50,208 nucleotides of DNA, from assembly GCF_001544515.1 (NCBI RefSeq), contig NZ_FCOL02000041.1, positions 1 to 50,208 of the forward strand, read 5' to 3'. Under the pieces are notes generated by a model that was not told where the DNA came from, searched no databases, and saw only the letters and a program-made list of their open reading frames with translations. Positions 18,196 through 27,292 of the stretch are shown here, in pieces (positions within the stretch are counted from its first letter, which is position 1; each line of letters opens with the position of its first letter). The position numbers and the translations under genes are program-made. Origin of the DNA: Caballeronia terrestris (lineage in GTDB: Bacteria; Pseudomonadota; Gammaproteobacteria; Burkholderiales; Burkholderiaceae).

Positions 18196-18829
18196 CGCTG
18201 CTCCAATGCGCGCGTGACTTGCTGGCACAATCAGGCTGCCCCGGCCGAGCGGAAATTACCCCTGGTGAAGCGCGTGGCCGCGCGATGTGCTGCTTGTTTG
18301 GGATCGGCGTTATCGCTCTAAAAGACATAACTCCGTTCCGCCGAACTGGAGCCGTCCGGTCCAACGTCCACAGGAATTCCGATAAATGCGCAGAATGGCT
18401 GTCATCTGTATCTCTTGGTGGCGGCGCCTTTCGTATGGTTGGCACTCGTGATAGCGGACATTCTCCTGATCTGGCATAGGACCAGTGTGTGACGAATAGT
18501 CCCCGAGAAAAAATCCGAGGCGGCATCGGTCGACCGCAGTGGAGAAGCAATTAGTTAGCCACGAGAAACGGATGTTCCACGCATGGAAACGCGCACAAAT
18601 TTCGTGCACCGTCCTGTGCTAGCCGTTTCGATCGTTGGACAACTTCGAGAATCAGATCAACCCTCAATACCTTGTCGCTTCCCTGGCAAGGGCTGAGACT
18701 TATCGAGGTCGGAACGCTGAAAGACTCTCGTGGGAGTGAGTCGTTGTAGCGGCTGGTGTCCTAAAGGCGTGGGTTTGGTCGCCCGTACTTGAAAACTACG
18801 TCTGGGGTTCCCAAGGGCTAGCTTTAGAC
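18196..18829. other. Intergenic, no supported gene
   Basis: About 630 bases, one of the longest gene-free stretches here. Open frames on both strands lack family features and ribosome-binding sites. No tRNA-like cloverleaf or IS end was recognised. Confidence 0.4.
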
Positions 18830-18851
18830 GGTGCCCGCTTTTGCGGGCACC
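18830..18851 (-). terminator. Hairpin after csbD
   Basis: A perfect 9-base stem (GGTGCCCGC with GCGGGCACC) and 4-base loop starting 10 bases beyond the csbD stop. The flank on the minus strand is not very T-rich, so it may slow or protect mRNA ends rather than be a classical terminator. Confidence 0.6.
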
Positions 18852-18861
18852 GCCTTTTGCA

Positions 18862-19077
18862 TCAAGGTGCCGTTGTGCCGTCGTCGCGCTCAGCGGCATC
18901 ATCCGCCGCATCCTTCAGATCTTCCTTGGCGTCGCCTACCTCTTTACGGGCTTCACCGGCGATTTGCTGTGCGTCGCCTTTGGCTTCTTGCGCGGGATCA
19001 TCGGTCATCTTGCCAACGCCTTCGTTGATCTTGCCCTTCACCTTTTCGCCCACTCCCTTGACCTGGTCTTCATTCAT
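18862..19077 (-). CDS. CsbD-family general stress protein
   Basis: A 71-residue, highly charged helical protein with the CsbD signature: MNEDQVKGVGEKVKGKINEG, VGKMTDDPAQEAKGDAQQIA, then GEARKEVGDAKEDLKDAADD. The start at 19077 is fixed by GGGAG about nine bases upstream; the open frame runs on for 102 codons further, but those residues do not belong to the family. CsbD proteins are abundant under envelope and sigma-B-like stress; the molecular role is not established. It fits with the nearby DUF2382 and YqjD-like genes as part of a stress set. Confidence 0.9.
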   Translation of the reverse strand: MNEDQVKGVGEKVKGKINEGVGKMTDDPAQEAKGDAQQIAGEARKEVGDAKEDLKDAADDAAERDDGTTAP

Positions 19078-19396
19078 CACCGTTCTCCCAAAGAGCGCCT
19101 GCCACCTCGCAGGCATCTCGATACAAGCAAGGAAGGTGCCGGACAGTGGTTTATAGTGTGGCGACGGAGGCCGATGCCAATGTCCGAATTGCCAGAAATT
19201 AACGTGGAACGTCAGGCAGGGGCGGTTGGGTATGGGCGATTGTTTCAGCTCGTGCCGGTGGCGCGAAGTCAGTCGTTCTGAGGCAATCCAGCGAAGCGTT
19301 TCCGACGGAGGAAGCAGCGCTTCATAATGCCGCCAAAGCGCTTCATGAACAGCGCGTCGCGCCGCCGGGCGGGGATTCGGCATAGCGGTTGCTGCG

Positions 19397-20032
19397 TTGG
19401 AGAACGAAGCGTCTCTTCAATCCTCGCCCATGCAGCGCGACTCAATTACTCTTCCAGGCCTGTGGGCTAACCGATCGTTTGAGCGCGTAGCTCCGCCCAT
19501 CACCGTCCTGATCGTCGATGACGACGACGTGGGAGCGGAGGCCTTGTCTGCAGCGCTGGCAGTCGAAGGCTTCCGAACAGCAGTGGCGACTGGCGGATAT
19601 GCCGTCTTTAGGACCCATCTGGGCTGGACGCCCCACGTGGTCATTTTGGATCTGGAAATGCCAGAGTGCGACGGCTTTACCGTTGCCGAAGCCATGCGAG
19701 GATCGGGCCGATTTGCACGCGTTCCGATCATCGCGCACACGTCGCTTGAAGAAGCGGACGTAATCGAGCGCGGCATGGCAGTGCAGATTGATGCGTTCTG
19801 TCGAAAGGGAAGCTCGCTCAGCTCGCTGCTCAGCCTTATTGCGCACATGACTCCAGCGCCTGCGCCTCAGGTGTGGTCGTCAAAGGCGAGAAACGTCGGA
19901 AGGCGCAGGTGGGTAGCACGCTCACGGTACGGCGGACCAGCTTTGCAACCCGTCAACATTGGCCGCGGCGACGAGAATCACGCTCGGTCGAGCCGGCGCG
20001 CGCCACCCTTCCTAGGCGGCTCGGGCGAATGA
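19397..20032 (+). CDS. Stand-alone response regulator receiver protein
   Basis: A 211-residue protein with a REC domain at about 35-155: acidic D41-D42 in ITVLIVDDDD, phosphoacceptor D85 in VVILDLEMPECDG, switch T115 in IIAHTS, and K137 in FCRKG. The last 55 residues are Arg/Ser/Gly-rich with no recognised output domain. The Met at residue 12 (position 19430) is a possible shorter start. It resembles the receiver at 2212 in the divergent A-H-[S/T] switch region and could be a relative. No sensor kinase is nearby. Confidence 0.8.
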   Translation: MENEASLQSSPMQRDSITLPGLWANRSFERVAPPITVLIVDDDDVGAEALSAALAVEGFRTAVATGGYAVFRTHLGWTPHVVILDLEMPECDGFTVAEAMRGSGRFARVPIIAHTSLEEADVIERGMAVQIDAFCRKGSSLSSLLSLIAHMTPAPAPQVWSSKARNVGRRRWVARSRYGGPALQPVNIGRGDENHARSSRRAPPFLGGSGE

Positions 20033-20409
20033 GGCGACTGAGGCTTGAGTCGTTACGGTTCGGCCTGCGCTAGCACCGTGAACACTGCAGGCAAAGGCTG
20101 CGCAACGATAGTTCGCCCCATAGAACTCGCTATGAGGGACCGCCGGTCTGCAGCCCGCCACACGGCCGCCTCACGGTCTGAACACTCCCTCTGAGCCTTG
20201 CAACATGGGCTGCTGTATGGCGTCAACTAATGTGACCGCCCGAAAGAGCAATGTGCCCGTGCAAGCTGCAGCACTGCAGCCCCGTCACAAAATAACCGAG
20301 TCGATGCTCACCGAGCCAAAACGGCGGATCAATGGGAGCGCCTGCGTCCGGCTCCGCAGGTATGTATTGGTATCGCGCCTGATAGCGAGGCGGACATGGA
20401 AGCGCGAAG
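20033..20409. other. Intergenic, no supported gene
   Basis: About 375 bases. A 120-codon frame starting at 20205 overlaps the next gene out of frame and looks spurious. Confidence 0.4.
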
Positions 20410-20700
20410 ATGAAGCACCATCCGGGAGAGGGTTTCATGCAGCCGTTCTATCAGAATGCAAGCCAGTTGGCGGCCCGCTATACGGTTTTGATAAACGAGC
20501 TCAATCGTTATCCGTCGGGAAATTACCCAACAGTACTGTGTCTAGACGTTCTCCACCTGATTCATGACACGAATCAGTGGCTCGCGCCCGATCGCCACGA
20601 GTGCGTGATTCTCGACGCTGCGCGGACTCTGGCAGAAGGCGGTGATCCGAAGCGCGGTCTGTTCGAGCTTCATAAAGTAATAAGCGCACGGTTACGCTGA
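20410..20700 (+). CDS. Small hypothetical protein
   Basis: A 96-residue soluble protein: FYQNASQLAARYTVLINELN, then YPTVLCLDVLHLIHDTNQWL and a C-terminal LFELHKVISARLR. It has balanced composition and predicted helices, with no known motif. The ATG is preceded by GGAAGCGCGAAG, a reasonable ribosome-binding site; the Met at residue 10 is an alternative. It stands alone between the receiver gene and a broken small gene. Function unknown. Confidence 0.6.
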   Translation: MKHHPGEGFMQPFYQNASQLAARYTVLINELNRYPSGNYPTVLCLDVLHLIHDTNQWLAPDRHECVILDAARTLAEGGDPKRGLFELHKVISARLR

Positions 20701-20999
20701 AGCGCCCCGACGGACTCGCAAAATGACGCTGCGCTTTAATACGGATTTAAACGATAAGTCGCTCCTTCACGGCTAAGCGGGGGGTCACTAGGTTTTATAA
20801 TGGTTACATATGCCACCCGGGGTTCCTTTTTGCCGTGCAGAAATTGCGTGTCACGAGGCAACGATCAAGATCAACGCTTCTTCGCCGCCCGCACCCCAAG
20901 CAATGATGTCATGAGTGACGCCCCGCCTCGCGCGGGCTGCGCCCGTGTCTGCCGCCTCTCATGGTACCTTTGCAGTAGAACCCAGCGCGCGGCCCGCGT

Positions 21000-21228
21000 C
21001 TAGGCCCACTCCGGTTCCGGCAGCGGGCGCCGATCGATTTCCGCCATTCCGTACTGAATAGCGAACCTGCATGCCTGCGCTTTGCATGGAAAATATCCCA
21101 GAACCCGGGATGCGCGCTGCACTCCGTCCACTCCACGCACCCATGAGCATTGCCGCATACAGCCCATCGTCGAAGGCGTCCAACGGTATTAGCACTTCGC
21201 GATGGTAACTAATTTCGGGGTCGCTCAT
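21000..21228 (-). pseudogene. Small Burkholderia-type hypothetical gene, frameshifted
   Basis: The gene starts at 21228 behind GGGAG with MSDPEISYHREVLIPLDAFD and DGLYAAMLM, then loses frame. Removing one base from the CCC run at 21140-21142 (GGG on the coding strand) gives VRGVDGVQRASRVLGYF, then ACRFAIQYGMAEIDRRPLPE and a stop at 21000-21002, a sensible 75-residue protein. As it stands the frame continues to 20959 with unrelated residues. No function is known. The coherent sequence on both sides of the indel shows that the break is recent or technical. Confidence 0.65.
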
Positions 21229-21656
21229 CGGGTTTCTCCCGGAACGGGTTATCTCGTTCAATTATGAGGCCGTAGCTAGAAAAGCCCTCCGGGGTTTGCC
21301 CTACCCTAGACTCAGAATGGAACTATTTCGGACGCTTGAGAGTTTGCAGTCAAGCCGCCCTACTGGAATTTCCGCGTCTTCAATATACAAAACAACGATC
21401 GTCGCGTTGGAACGAGCGGGACGTGCGCCGCTTTCCCGAACTCGTCGGTTCTCGAGACTCGCGACGAGCTGCAGGGACAAGTCTGTCTGCCCCATTGAGA
21501 CGAAGCTCATACGTGTGGTTTGACGCCCAAGCAAGAAGGGCTCAACCAGGCACAGCGCAGGACGCTTGAAATCTGGGGCGGTCGACGCCGCCTGCTCGTT
21601 CCCATCAGCTGAGCCTCGGCTTCCATGCGAGCCGCTTCAGGTCGTCGTCCATGGCT
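21229..21656. other. Intergenic, no supported gene
   Basis: About 430 bases between two minus-strand genes. The open frames on both strands have no support. Confidence 0.4.
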
Positions 21657-22001
21657 TCAACCCTTACTGACCGGGAGAGCGGAGCCGGAAACCGAGTTGA
21701 TCGTTTGACCGCCGATCCGCGCAAGCGCAGCTTCAGCGTTCGCTACATTGTCATCTTCCACACGCGCCGTTAGGATGAACCGCGACGACTCGCCCATCAC
21801 GCGGAAACGGGCGTCGTATTCGTCCTCGTTTCCGACCGATTCGACCGAGTCACCGGTAAGAAAATTTCCGCGCGGCGGACCAGCCTCGTCTCCCTGGAAA
21901 GCCATTTCGATGGCGCTCGAGCTGACCCTGGCGTCAATCAGCGCACGCCGCGCAGCCTCCGCATCGATTTGACTGACAAAGACTCTCGCGATGGTTTTCA
22001 T
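21657..22001 (-). CDS. Hypothetical protein with stress-domain-like fold
   Basis: A 114-residue protein, MKTIARVFVSQIDAEAARRA followed by a Gly/Asp/Glu-rich loop and a second half SSRFILTARVEDDNVANAEA. The two beta-alpha-beta-like halves, with alternating V/I strands and Ala-rich helices, recall the N-terminal domain of the DUF2382 protein at 14854; this is a pattern judgement, not an alignment. The start at 22001 has GGAG five bases upstream. The open frame extends 78 codons further but is not credible. It is divergent from the YqjD-like operon. Confidence 0.65.
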   Translation of the reverse strand: MKTIARVFVSQIDAEAARRALIDARVSSSAIEMAFQGDEAGPPRGNFLTGDSVESVGNEDEYDARFRVMGESSRFILTARVEDDNVANAEAALARIGGQTINSVSGSALPVSKG

Positions 22002-22188
22002 AGCGTCTCCTTTCTCCAACAACGTTGCTAACGAGCGCGCCGAGTCGAGCGCCCCCTTCATCTGCCTCGGTAGTCGCAAACGCCGTACCGAGAGTGTTCT
22101 CGGTGAACTCCTGGACGGGTCACAGTCGACGAGACCAGGCACGACGCGTGCGTAATCAACTCGACGTTCAAAACAGGAGGGCGGAAAA

Positions 22189-22503
22189 ATGGACACGAAT
22201 GGGACCAAAGATGGAGCAAACGACGCGACGGACAAGGTCGTTGGCGTCGTAGGTAACGCGCTCGGCGAAACATCAAATGCCGTCGCAGGTCAAGTCAGTG
22301 ATTTGAGCGTTAAAGCACAACAGCTCTATGCCGATGCAACGGCCCTCTTGCGCGATCGCACAGTTGAGAGACCACTGGCTGCTTTAGGCATAGCGCTGCT
22401 TGCCGGGTTCTTCGTCGGCGTCATATGGTCCGGCAGCGGCGGTACCTCCACGCGCGGGACGGCCACCCGGCGCCCTGATCGCAGCCAGGCAAACGATTAC
22501 TGA
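22189..22503 (+). CDS. DUF883/ElaB/YqjD-like inner-membrane protein
   Basis: A 104-residue protein with a charged helical N-terminus (VVGVVGNALGETSNAVAGQV, repeated heptads through about residue 60) and a C-terminal membrane helix at about 66-82, ERPLAALGIALLAGFFVGVI, with the small-residue face typical of YqjD/ElaB proteins. E. coli YqjD binds ribosomes at the membrane in stationary phase. A strong AGGAGG site precedes the ATG. It is first of three co-directional genes that match the yqjD-yqjE-yqjK layout. Confidence 0.75.
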   Translation: MDTNGTKDGANDATDKVVGVVGNALGETSNAVAGQVSDLSVKAQQLYADATALLRDRTVERPLAALGIALLAGFFVGVIWSGSGGTSTRGTATRRPDRSQANDY

Positions 22504-22556
22504 TGAAAGGCCCCGTACTCGCGGGCGACGGCATGTGCTGACGGGAGGGAGATATC

Positions 22557-22931
22557 GTGACCATACAAGCAAAGATTGCGAAATGGCGCAATGTCGGTCT
22601 ATTTTGCGCGCAACGCGCCTCCGATTACGCTGAGTTGTTCAGCATCGAACTGGCGGAAACCAAATCGCGGATGCTGCATGAGGTCGTAGCGCTCGTTGCT
22701 CTCGCCATAGGCGCGCTATTTACCCTCTCCTTCATTTCGATAGCAATCATTGTCACGGCGGCCAAGACGGCCTATTTTGTGCACGTCGCATGGGGTGTTG
22801 CTGGAGCGTGGCTTCTCGTGACGTTAGCCGCAGTCTTTGTGATGCGATCGCAACGGCCAACCGAACCGTTCCAGACGTTGCGGACCGAGGTCAACCGCGA
22901 CCTGCAAGCGATTAAGGAGGCGAGCAATTGA
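22557..22931 (+). CDS. Phage holin-like / YqjE family membrane protein
   Basis: A 124-residue protein of the DUF1469/YqjE (holin superfamily X-like) type. Charged N-terminus RASDYAELFSIELAETKSRM, then two membrane helices at about 45-70 and 76-99, then a charged tail RTEVNRDLQAIKEASN. The name 'holin' is a family label; the genomic partner arrangement indicates a housekeeping envelope role. GTG start at 22557 behind GGGAGGGAG. Its stop overlaps the next gene's TTG start. Confidence 0.85.
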   Translation: MTIQAKIAKWRNVGLFCAQRASDYAELFSIELAETKSRMLHEVVALVALAIGALFTLSFISIAIIVTAAKTAYFVHVAWGVAGAWLLVTLAAVFVMRSQRPTEPFQTLRTEVNRDLQAIKEASN

Positions 22932-23221
22932 AACACGAAGACGCTCAGTCAAACGTGTTGGAACGAATGGCAGTATCCCGTGCACGGCTGATTGCAGCGC
23001 GCCAGTCGATTGGCGCGTCGTCCGCTCTCCGAGTGCGACGCGGAGTGTCGAACGTCGGACCGTGGCTGTTACGAACGCCTAACGCCGCGCTCGTCACGGC
23101 GCTATTGGTCGGCCTCGTTGTCCTTGGACCGCGGCGAGCCCTTCAAACGGCACTTCAAGCCGGACTGACAACGTGGACGACGTCGACAGTACGAGCGTTC
23201 GCCGAATCGTTGAAGTCTTAG
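22928..23221 (+). CDS. YqjK-like small membrane-associated protein
   Basis: A 97-residue basic protein with an amphipathic N-terminal half (VLERMAVSRARLIAARQSIG) and a hydrophobic stretch at about 56-72 (TPNAALVTALLVGLVVLG), followed by a short polar tail. It is third in the YqjD/YqjE-like operon. It starts with TTG overlapping the YqjE stop, behind a strong AAGGAGG site, so the start is well supported. The match to YqjK is by position, size and composition rather than a clear motif. Confidence 0.75.
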   Translation: MKHEDAQSNVLERMAVSRARLIAARQSIGASSALRVRRGVSNVGPWLLRTPNAALVTALLVGLVVLGPRRALQTALQAGLTTWTTSTVRAFAESLKS

Positions 23222-23334
23222 CACGTCGGTTGCGCAACGGACATCCTTCACCTTCATTCAGCTATCGCTCTCGCTCTTCAGAAGTAGAATCGCCGCGCCA
23301 AAGAAACACTTTATGTGTGACAAAAGCCACGCCC

Positions 23335-24626
23335 TCATCGACTCATAAACCAAAACATAGCGACCACTCCGACGCCCATCACCGCCGTGGCGAGCCAGCC
23401 TGCCGCACGCAGTTTCAAAGAGATGACGAAACGGCCCATGATCTTTGGATTGACCGCCATGAACATGATGAGGACCATGATCGGCACAGAGACCACGCCG
23501 TTGATCACCGCGCTCCAATAAAGCGCCTTAATCGGATCAATGGGCGTAAATCCGATTGCTAGCCCGACGATCGTCGACATCACAACGATTCCGTAAAACC
23601 GCTTGGCGAGCTGGGGCTTGAGTGCGAGGCTGTTGCGCCATCTGAATGTTCCGGCCATCGCATAGGCAGCGGATCCCGCGAGCACCGGAAGCGCAAGCAA
23701 GCCGGTCCCGACGATACCCACGCTGAAGAGCAAAAACGCGAATTTACCGGCAATCGGTTTTAGCGCGAGCGCCGCCTGCGACGACGTTTGGACCTCGGTC
23801 ACGCCATGCGCGTTTAGCGTCGCTGCCGTCGTCAGGATGATGAAGAACGCGACGAGGTTCGAAAAGCCCATGCCGACCCAGGTGTCCATGCGAATCCGCC
23901 GGAGGCTCGCCGGCCCCTGGCCCGGCGCATTCTTGAGCGCGTGCTGCCCCGTCTCCGCGCGCATCTCCTCGACTTCCTGCGAAGCCTGCCAGAAGAAAGA
24001 TAGGGGCTGATCGTCGTGCCAAGGATTGCGACGACGGTGGTGACGTAGTCGCTCTTCCACGACAGGTGAGGCAGGACGGTTCGAAGCACCACGGTTTGCC
24101 AGGGAATCGCGACCACAAAGATGGTGGCCACGTAGGCGAACAAGGCGAGCGTGAGCCACTTCAGGACGTGAACGTAGCTGCGGTAAGGCACGAACACCTG
24201 CAGCAACACCGATATCGATCCGAGAGCGATGGTATAGAGCCGGGTCGGGCCACCCACGACGAGATTAACTGCAGCGCCCATCGCGGTGAGATCGGCTGCG
24301 ATGTTGATCGTGTTCGCGACGAGCAGCAGTAAGACCGATCCATATAACAGCCACGCCGGGTAGTGACGCCGGATGTTGGTTGCGAGGCCGTGTCCGCTCA
24401 CTCGTCCGAGGCGCGCGCTGATGACCTGGATGGCAACCATCAGCGGATAGGTGACGACAATCGTCCAGAGCATGTTGAAGCCGAATTGCGCACCGGCTTG
24501 CGAGTAGGTCGCGATTCCACTCGGAACGTCATCGGCGGCGCCGGTGATCAGACCCGGACCAAGTTTCTGTACCCAGGATTGGACTTCAGTGTCCGGTACG
24601 TCGGAGGGATTGATATCGAAAGGCAT
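23335..24626 (-). pseudogene. NRAMP-family divalent metal transporter, frameshifted
   Basis: Two overlapping frames together make one NRAMP transporter of about 430 residues with about 11 helices. The N-part has GLITGAADDVPSGIATYSQA; the C-part continues FFWQASQEVEEMRAETGQ through MDTWVGMGFSNLVAFFIILT to KALYWSAVINGV and VSVPIMVLIMF. The break is a missing T in a T run (AAA at 23996-23998 on the plus strand): adding it turns SPYLSS into SPYLFFWQ and joins the frames. TM1 has DDVPSG rather than the DPGN of classic MntH, marking an NRAMP-related subgroup. Start at 24626 behind GGAG. Broken as read; possibly an assembly error. Confidence 0.8.
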
Positions 24627-25166
24627 TCGGGCTCCGCTCGCAAGCACGCCGTGTCAGGTGCTTTGCAATCAGTGTGCCTCAGCGACCTTTCAATTCTGCT
24701 ATCGAGTCAAGCGGCATCTCGGAGTTTCGCCCCTAACGAATCGGGCGTTAGTGGGCAATGTGGCTCGTCGCCACTCCCGGACGCTTTGGAATGCGTTGTC
24801 TTACTTCACAGCAGGTCTTCGCAGGTAAGGAACCCCTCGCATGAGGTCCTCTCTGGCGACGATCCACAAAGTTCTGTGTGCGGCGAACGTGAAGCCACTA
24901 GCAAAGCCTCGGCGTCCGCTGCACCCGAAGCGATATCGCGGTCCAGTCCCGGGCCTGAGGGTCGTCAGCAAGCGTTCACGTTTCTCAACATCGGCCATTC
25001 AACGATCGACGATTCAACCTGCCGTTGGATGACGGCAATGGGATCCCCTATCACGAGCAGGTTACGGCGTTAGACAACGGCAGCAGTGGCCGATAAGCGG
25101 TCCACCAAAGCTCGAACTTTGTCGCACGGTGAACAATTGCGCTGGAAGTAGCAACGCTTCAGCGAA
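24627..25166. other. Intergenic, no supported gene
   Basis: About 540 bases upstream of the NRAMP gene. I looked for an Mn-type (yybP-ykoY) riboswitch or an Fur/MntR operator and saw no convincing match. Confidence 0.4.
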
Positions 25167-25403
25167 TCACTCGGCGCCCTTCGCTTTTCGTTCGATCAGC
25201 AACGCGTCAAACGCTTCCCGAGCGTCCTTCAATTCCTGCATCGCGGCGGCAAACCGCGCCAGCTCAAGCGTGGTTGGGGCATGTGAGGCGCCGTCTGAAA
25301 AATGGGCCTCAAGCGCAATCGAGGCAGCCTGCACTTCACGCGCGGCATCCGCGACACGTTCAAGCGCCCGTGCCTCGCTTGATTTATTCTCGCTCTTCGT
25401 CAT
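25167..25403 (-). CDS. Small hypothetical helical protein
   Basis: A 78-residue, Ala/Glu-rich protein that should be nearly all helix: ARALERVADAAREVQAASIA, then LARFAAAMQELKDAREAFDA. It has a coiled-coil character and no membrane segment. It lies 14 bases downstream of the DUF1488 gene on the same strand, so the two probably form an operon. A GGA-containing ribosome-binding site is about 13 bases from the ATG. Function unknown. Confidence 0.6.
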   Translation of the reverse strand: MTKSENKSSEARALERVADAAREVQAASIALEAHFSDGASHAPTTLELARFAAAMQELKDAREAFDALLIERKAKGAE

Positions 25404-25417
25404 CGTGCGTCCGGATC

Positions 25418-25687
25418 CTACCGCTCGAAGTCCTGTGACGTGAGTTTAATCACCTCGGTCGCCAAGCGACGGGCCTTGCGTTCAGCCATTGCGACAATTC
25501 TCTTTCGACCGTCTGAAAACGCATGAAGCAGGCGAGCCTCGTCGGCATGCCGTCCGAGCCAGAAGTGATCCTCGAGCGCCTCGCGGGAAATGGAACACGT
25601 GCATCTCTTCCCACGCATCTCGATCTCAAACAGGACGGCATCCCCGCCGCGCGCGACCGTCTCCAAGGTCTTAACGTTCGTATCCAC
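25418..25687 (-). CDS. DUF1488 family protein
   Basis: An 89-residue protein fitting DUF1488: GGDAVLFEIEMRGKRCTCSI then SREALEDHFWLG, the signature of the family, followed by a helical C-terminus DGRKRIVAMAERKARR. Members are small soluble proteins of unknown function common in Proteobacteria. It is the first gene of a two-gene unit with the 78-residue protein. The frame is intact. Confidence 0.75.
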   Translation of the reverse strand: MDTNVKTLETVARGGDAVLFEIEMRGKRCTCSISREALEDHFWLGRHADEARLLHAFSDGRKRIVAMAERKARRLATEVIKLTSQDFER

Positions 25688-25820
25688 TTCACACCTATGC
25701 GCTTTCTATAAAGATTGGCCGCTGCGTGAGCGCTAGCGCCTTAAGGCTTCGCTCTGCTGCATTGTTAGTACTGGCAGCCGCCGGATCCGACTTGGCGCAA
25801 CTACGCTGCCAGCCGGTTCT

Positions 25821-26171
25821 TTACTCTGCTGTCAAAGTAGTGCAGAGCATCATCATTTTCTGCACCACGGTGCTCGCGTGGTTCAGACCCATCTCGCCTG
25901 TAAAAAGGGCTTGGACATCCGACTGCCGCACGGTGATTCCCGCGCTACGCAAATCGCGCCGGGCAACCCGCAACGCCAGCTGCCCCATTTGGACGCGTTC
26001 TAGCCAGTGCATCACGACCGCATGCCGGGCAAGCCAGATACGACAGCTTTCGACAACGTGATCCACACGCCACTCGTGCGTGAGCGAACGCGACGCGGCG
26101 GCCGTCGCGACCAGGAAACACAGTAACTCGGCGCGTGAGCCCGGCCGAACATCGATCTCGTGGTCAGCCAT
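25821..26171 (-). CDS. Hypothetical protein
   Basis: A 116-residue soluble protein: DVRPGSRAELLCFLVATAAA, then WRVDHVVESCRIWLARHAVV, LERVQMGQLALRVARRDLRS and a C-terminus GEMGLNHASTVVQKMMMLCT. It is helical, with no recognised family. The ATG at 26171 is preceded by GGAGAGAACAGGG; an in-frame ATG at 26270 adds 33 doubtful residues. It lies on the opposite strand upstream of the mutasome operon. Confidence 0.55.
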   Translation of the reverse strand: MADHEIDVRPGSRAELLCFLVATAAASRSLTHEWRVDHVVESCRIWLARHAVVMHWLERVQMGQLALRVARRDLRSAGITVRQSDVQALFTGEMGLNHASTVVQKMMMLCTTLTAE

Positions 26172-26555
26172 CCCTGTTCTCTCCAACAATTTCGCTCGAA
26201 CGGCCCAAAATGTTTGCGGACGAACGGATGCGTTTGATCGCCGCTGGCCACGTATTGCTGCCAAACACACTGCCCATCACACGTTTTGCGATAGTACGGG
26301 TGAATGACGCTTCAGCCACCCGTCGGTTGAATCGTCCGCCGATTTTCTCCCCACTTTTGCCTTCGGTACGTGGCGTGAATATCGAAAACCTCATCTAAGC
26401 GCGCGCCGCCGCTTCATCGACCGGTCCTACGGCGTGCCGGACCTGGAACGAGCGCTGCCTCTCTGGCAACGAGCCGCATCGGTACAGGATATCCATTCGA
26501 CGGACCGACGGCGACTTATAAGGGGCAATTCACTGTTCGCGGTTTCGATGTAAAG
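26172..26555. other. Divergent intergenic region upstream of the mutasome
   Basis: About 385 bases between a minus-strand hypothetical gene and the LexA box of imuA. No other gene is supported. Confidence 0.4.
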
Positions 26556-26575
26556 TACTGTACATCCATACAGTC
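26556..26575 (+). promoter_or_regulatory. LexA (SOS) box of the imuA-imuB-dnaE2 operon
   Basis: The sequence TACTGTACATCCATACAGTC contains CTGT-N8-ACAG, a perfect match to the core of the LexA operator used in beta- and gammaproteobacteria. It ends nine bases before the imuA ATG, so bound LexA would block transcription or the start region. This matches the known SOS control of such cassettes. Confidence 0.9.
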
Positions 26576-26584
26576 ATTCACGCT

Positions 26585-27292
26585 ATGTCCGCCCTGCCGA
26601 AACACGTCGAGTCGATCCACCCCGCGCTGTGGCGCGGGTCGCAGCTCGCGCGTGCCTATGGCAAGACGGTCGACACAGGCTACGCGGCCCTGTCGGCGGA
26701 GCTTCCAGGTGGCGGCTGGCCGCTCGGGTCGCTCGTCGAATTGCTGGTGCAGCAGCCCGGCGTGGGTGAGCTTCGCCTGTTGCGCCCGGCGCTCGCCGAA
26801 CTCAGCCGCCGGCCGGTTGCGCTACTGCAAGCACCCCACGTGCCCAATTCGCTCGCGTTCTCCTATCTGGGATTGCCGCTAGACAAGCTGATCCAGTTGC
26901 GTGCGCCGAAGACCGCCGACGCGCTCTGGTGCGCCGAACAGGTGCTGCGGGCACGAAGTTGCGGCGCGTTGGTCTTCTGGCAGCAGCACATTCGCGCCGA
27001 GGCCCTGCGGCGGCTGCATCTCGCGGCGCAGGCGACGGAGACGCTTTTTCTCCTTGTCCGGCCGCTCGCCAGCGCAGCGGATGCGTCGCCGGCCACGTTG
27101 CGGCTCGCCGTGCGTTCGGCCGATGGCGGCATCGTCGTCGACGTCGTCAAGCGACGAGGACCGATACGAAACGAGACGCTCAGCGTCGCCCTCCAACCCT
27201 CACCGATTCTGCTCAGCCCTCATGGCCGTACTCGTCGCCATTCACCTGCCCCGGCTTTCGCTGGAGGTATTCCGTCCAAGGTGGTCGCCTAG
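26585..27292 (+). CDS. imuA: ImuA, SOS mutasome RecA-like protein
   Basis: A 235-residue protein related to RecA/SulA-like ImuA, which acts with ImuB and DnaE2 in SOS-induced translesion synthesis. Residues 40-75 carry ELPGGGWPLGSLVELLVQQP then GVGELRLLRPALAEL, with a Walker A-like GVGE loop. The middle LFLLVRPLASAADASPATLR and DGGIVVDVVKRRG are typical. The last about 24 residues overlap imuB by 71 bases, longer than usual, so the real C-terminus may be unusual or shifted. It begins 9 bases after a LexA box. Confidence 0.9.
   Translation: MSALPKHVESIHPALWRGSQLARAYGKTVDTGYAALSAELPGGGWPLGSLVELLVQQPGVGELRLLRPALAELSRRPVALLQAPHVPNSLAFSYLGLPLDKLIQLRAPKTADALWCAEQVLRARSCGALVFWQQHIRAEALRRLHLAAQATETLFLLVRPLASAADASPATLRLAVRSADGGIVVDVVKRRGPIRNETLSVALQPSPILLSPHGRTRRHSPAPAFAGGIPSKVVA

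Noticed and set aside
18657..18911. 84-codon minus-strand frame near csbD
   Set aside because: It overlaps the csbD end and hairpin, and shows no protein family features.
20205..20567. 120-codon plus-strand frame
   Set aside because: It overlaps a better supported gene at 20410 in another frame and has no recognisable protein features.
24627..25166. Possible manganese riboswitch upstream of the NRAMP gene
   Set aside because: I found no match to the conserved yybP-ykoY loops.
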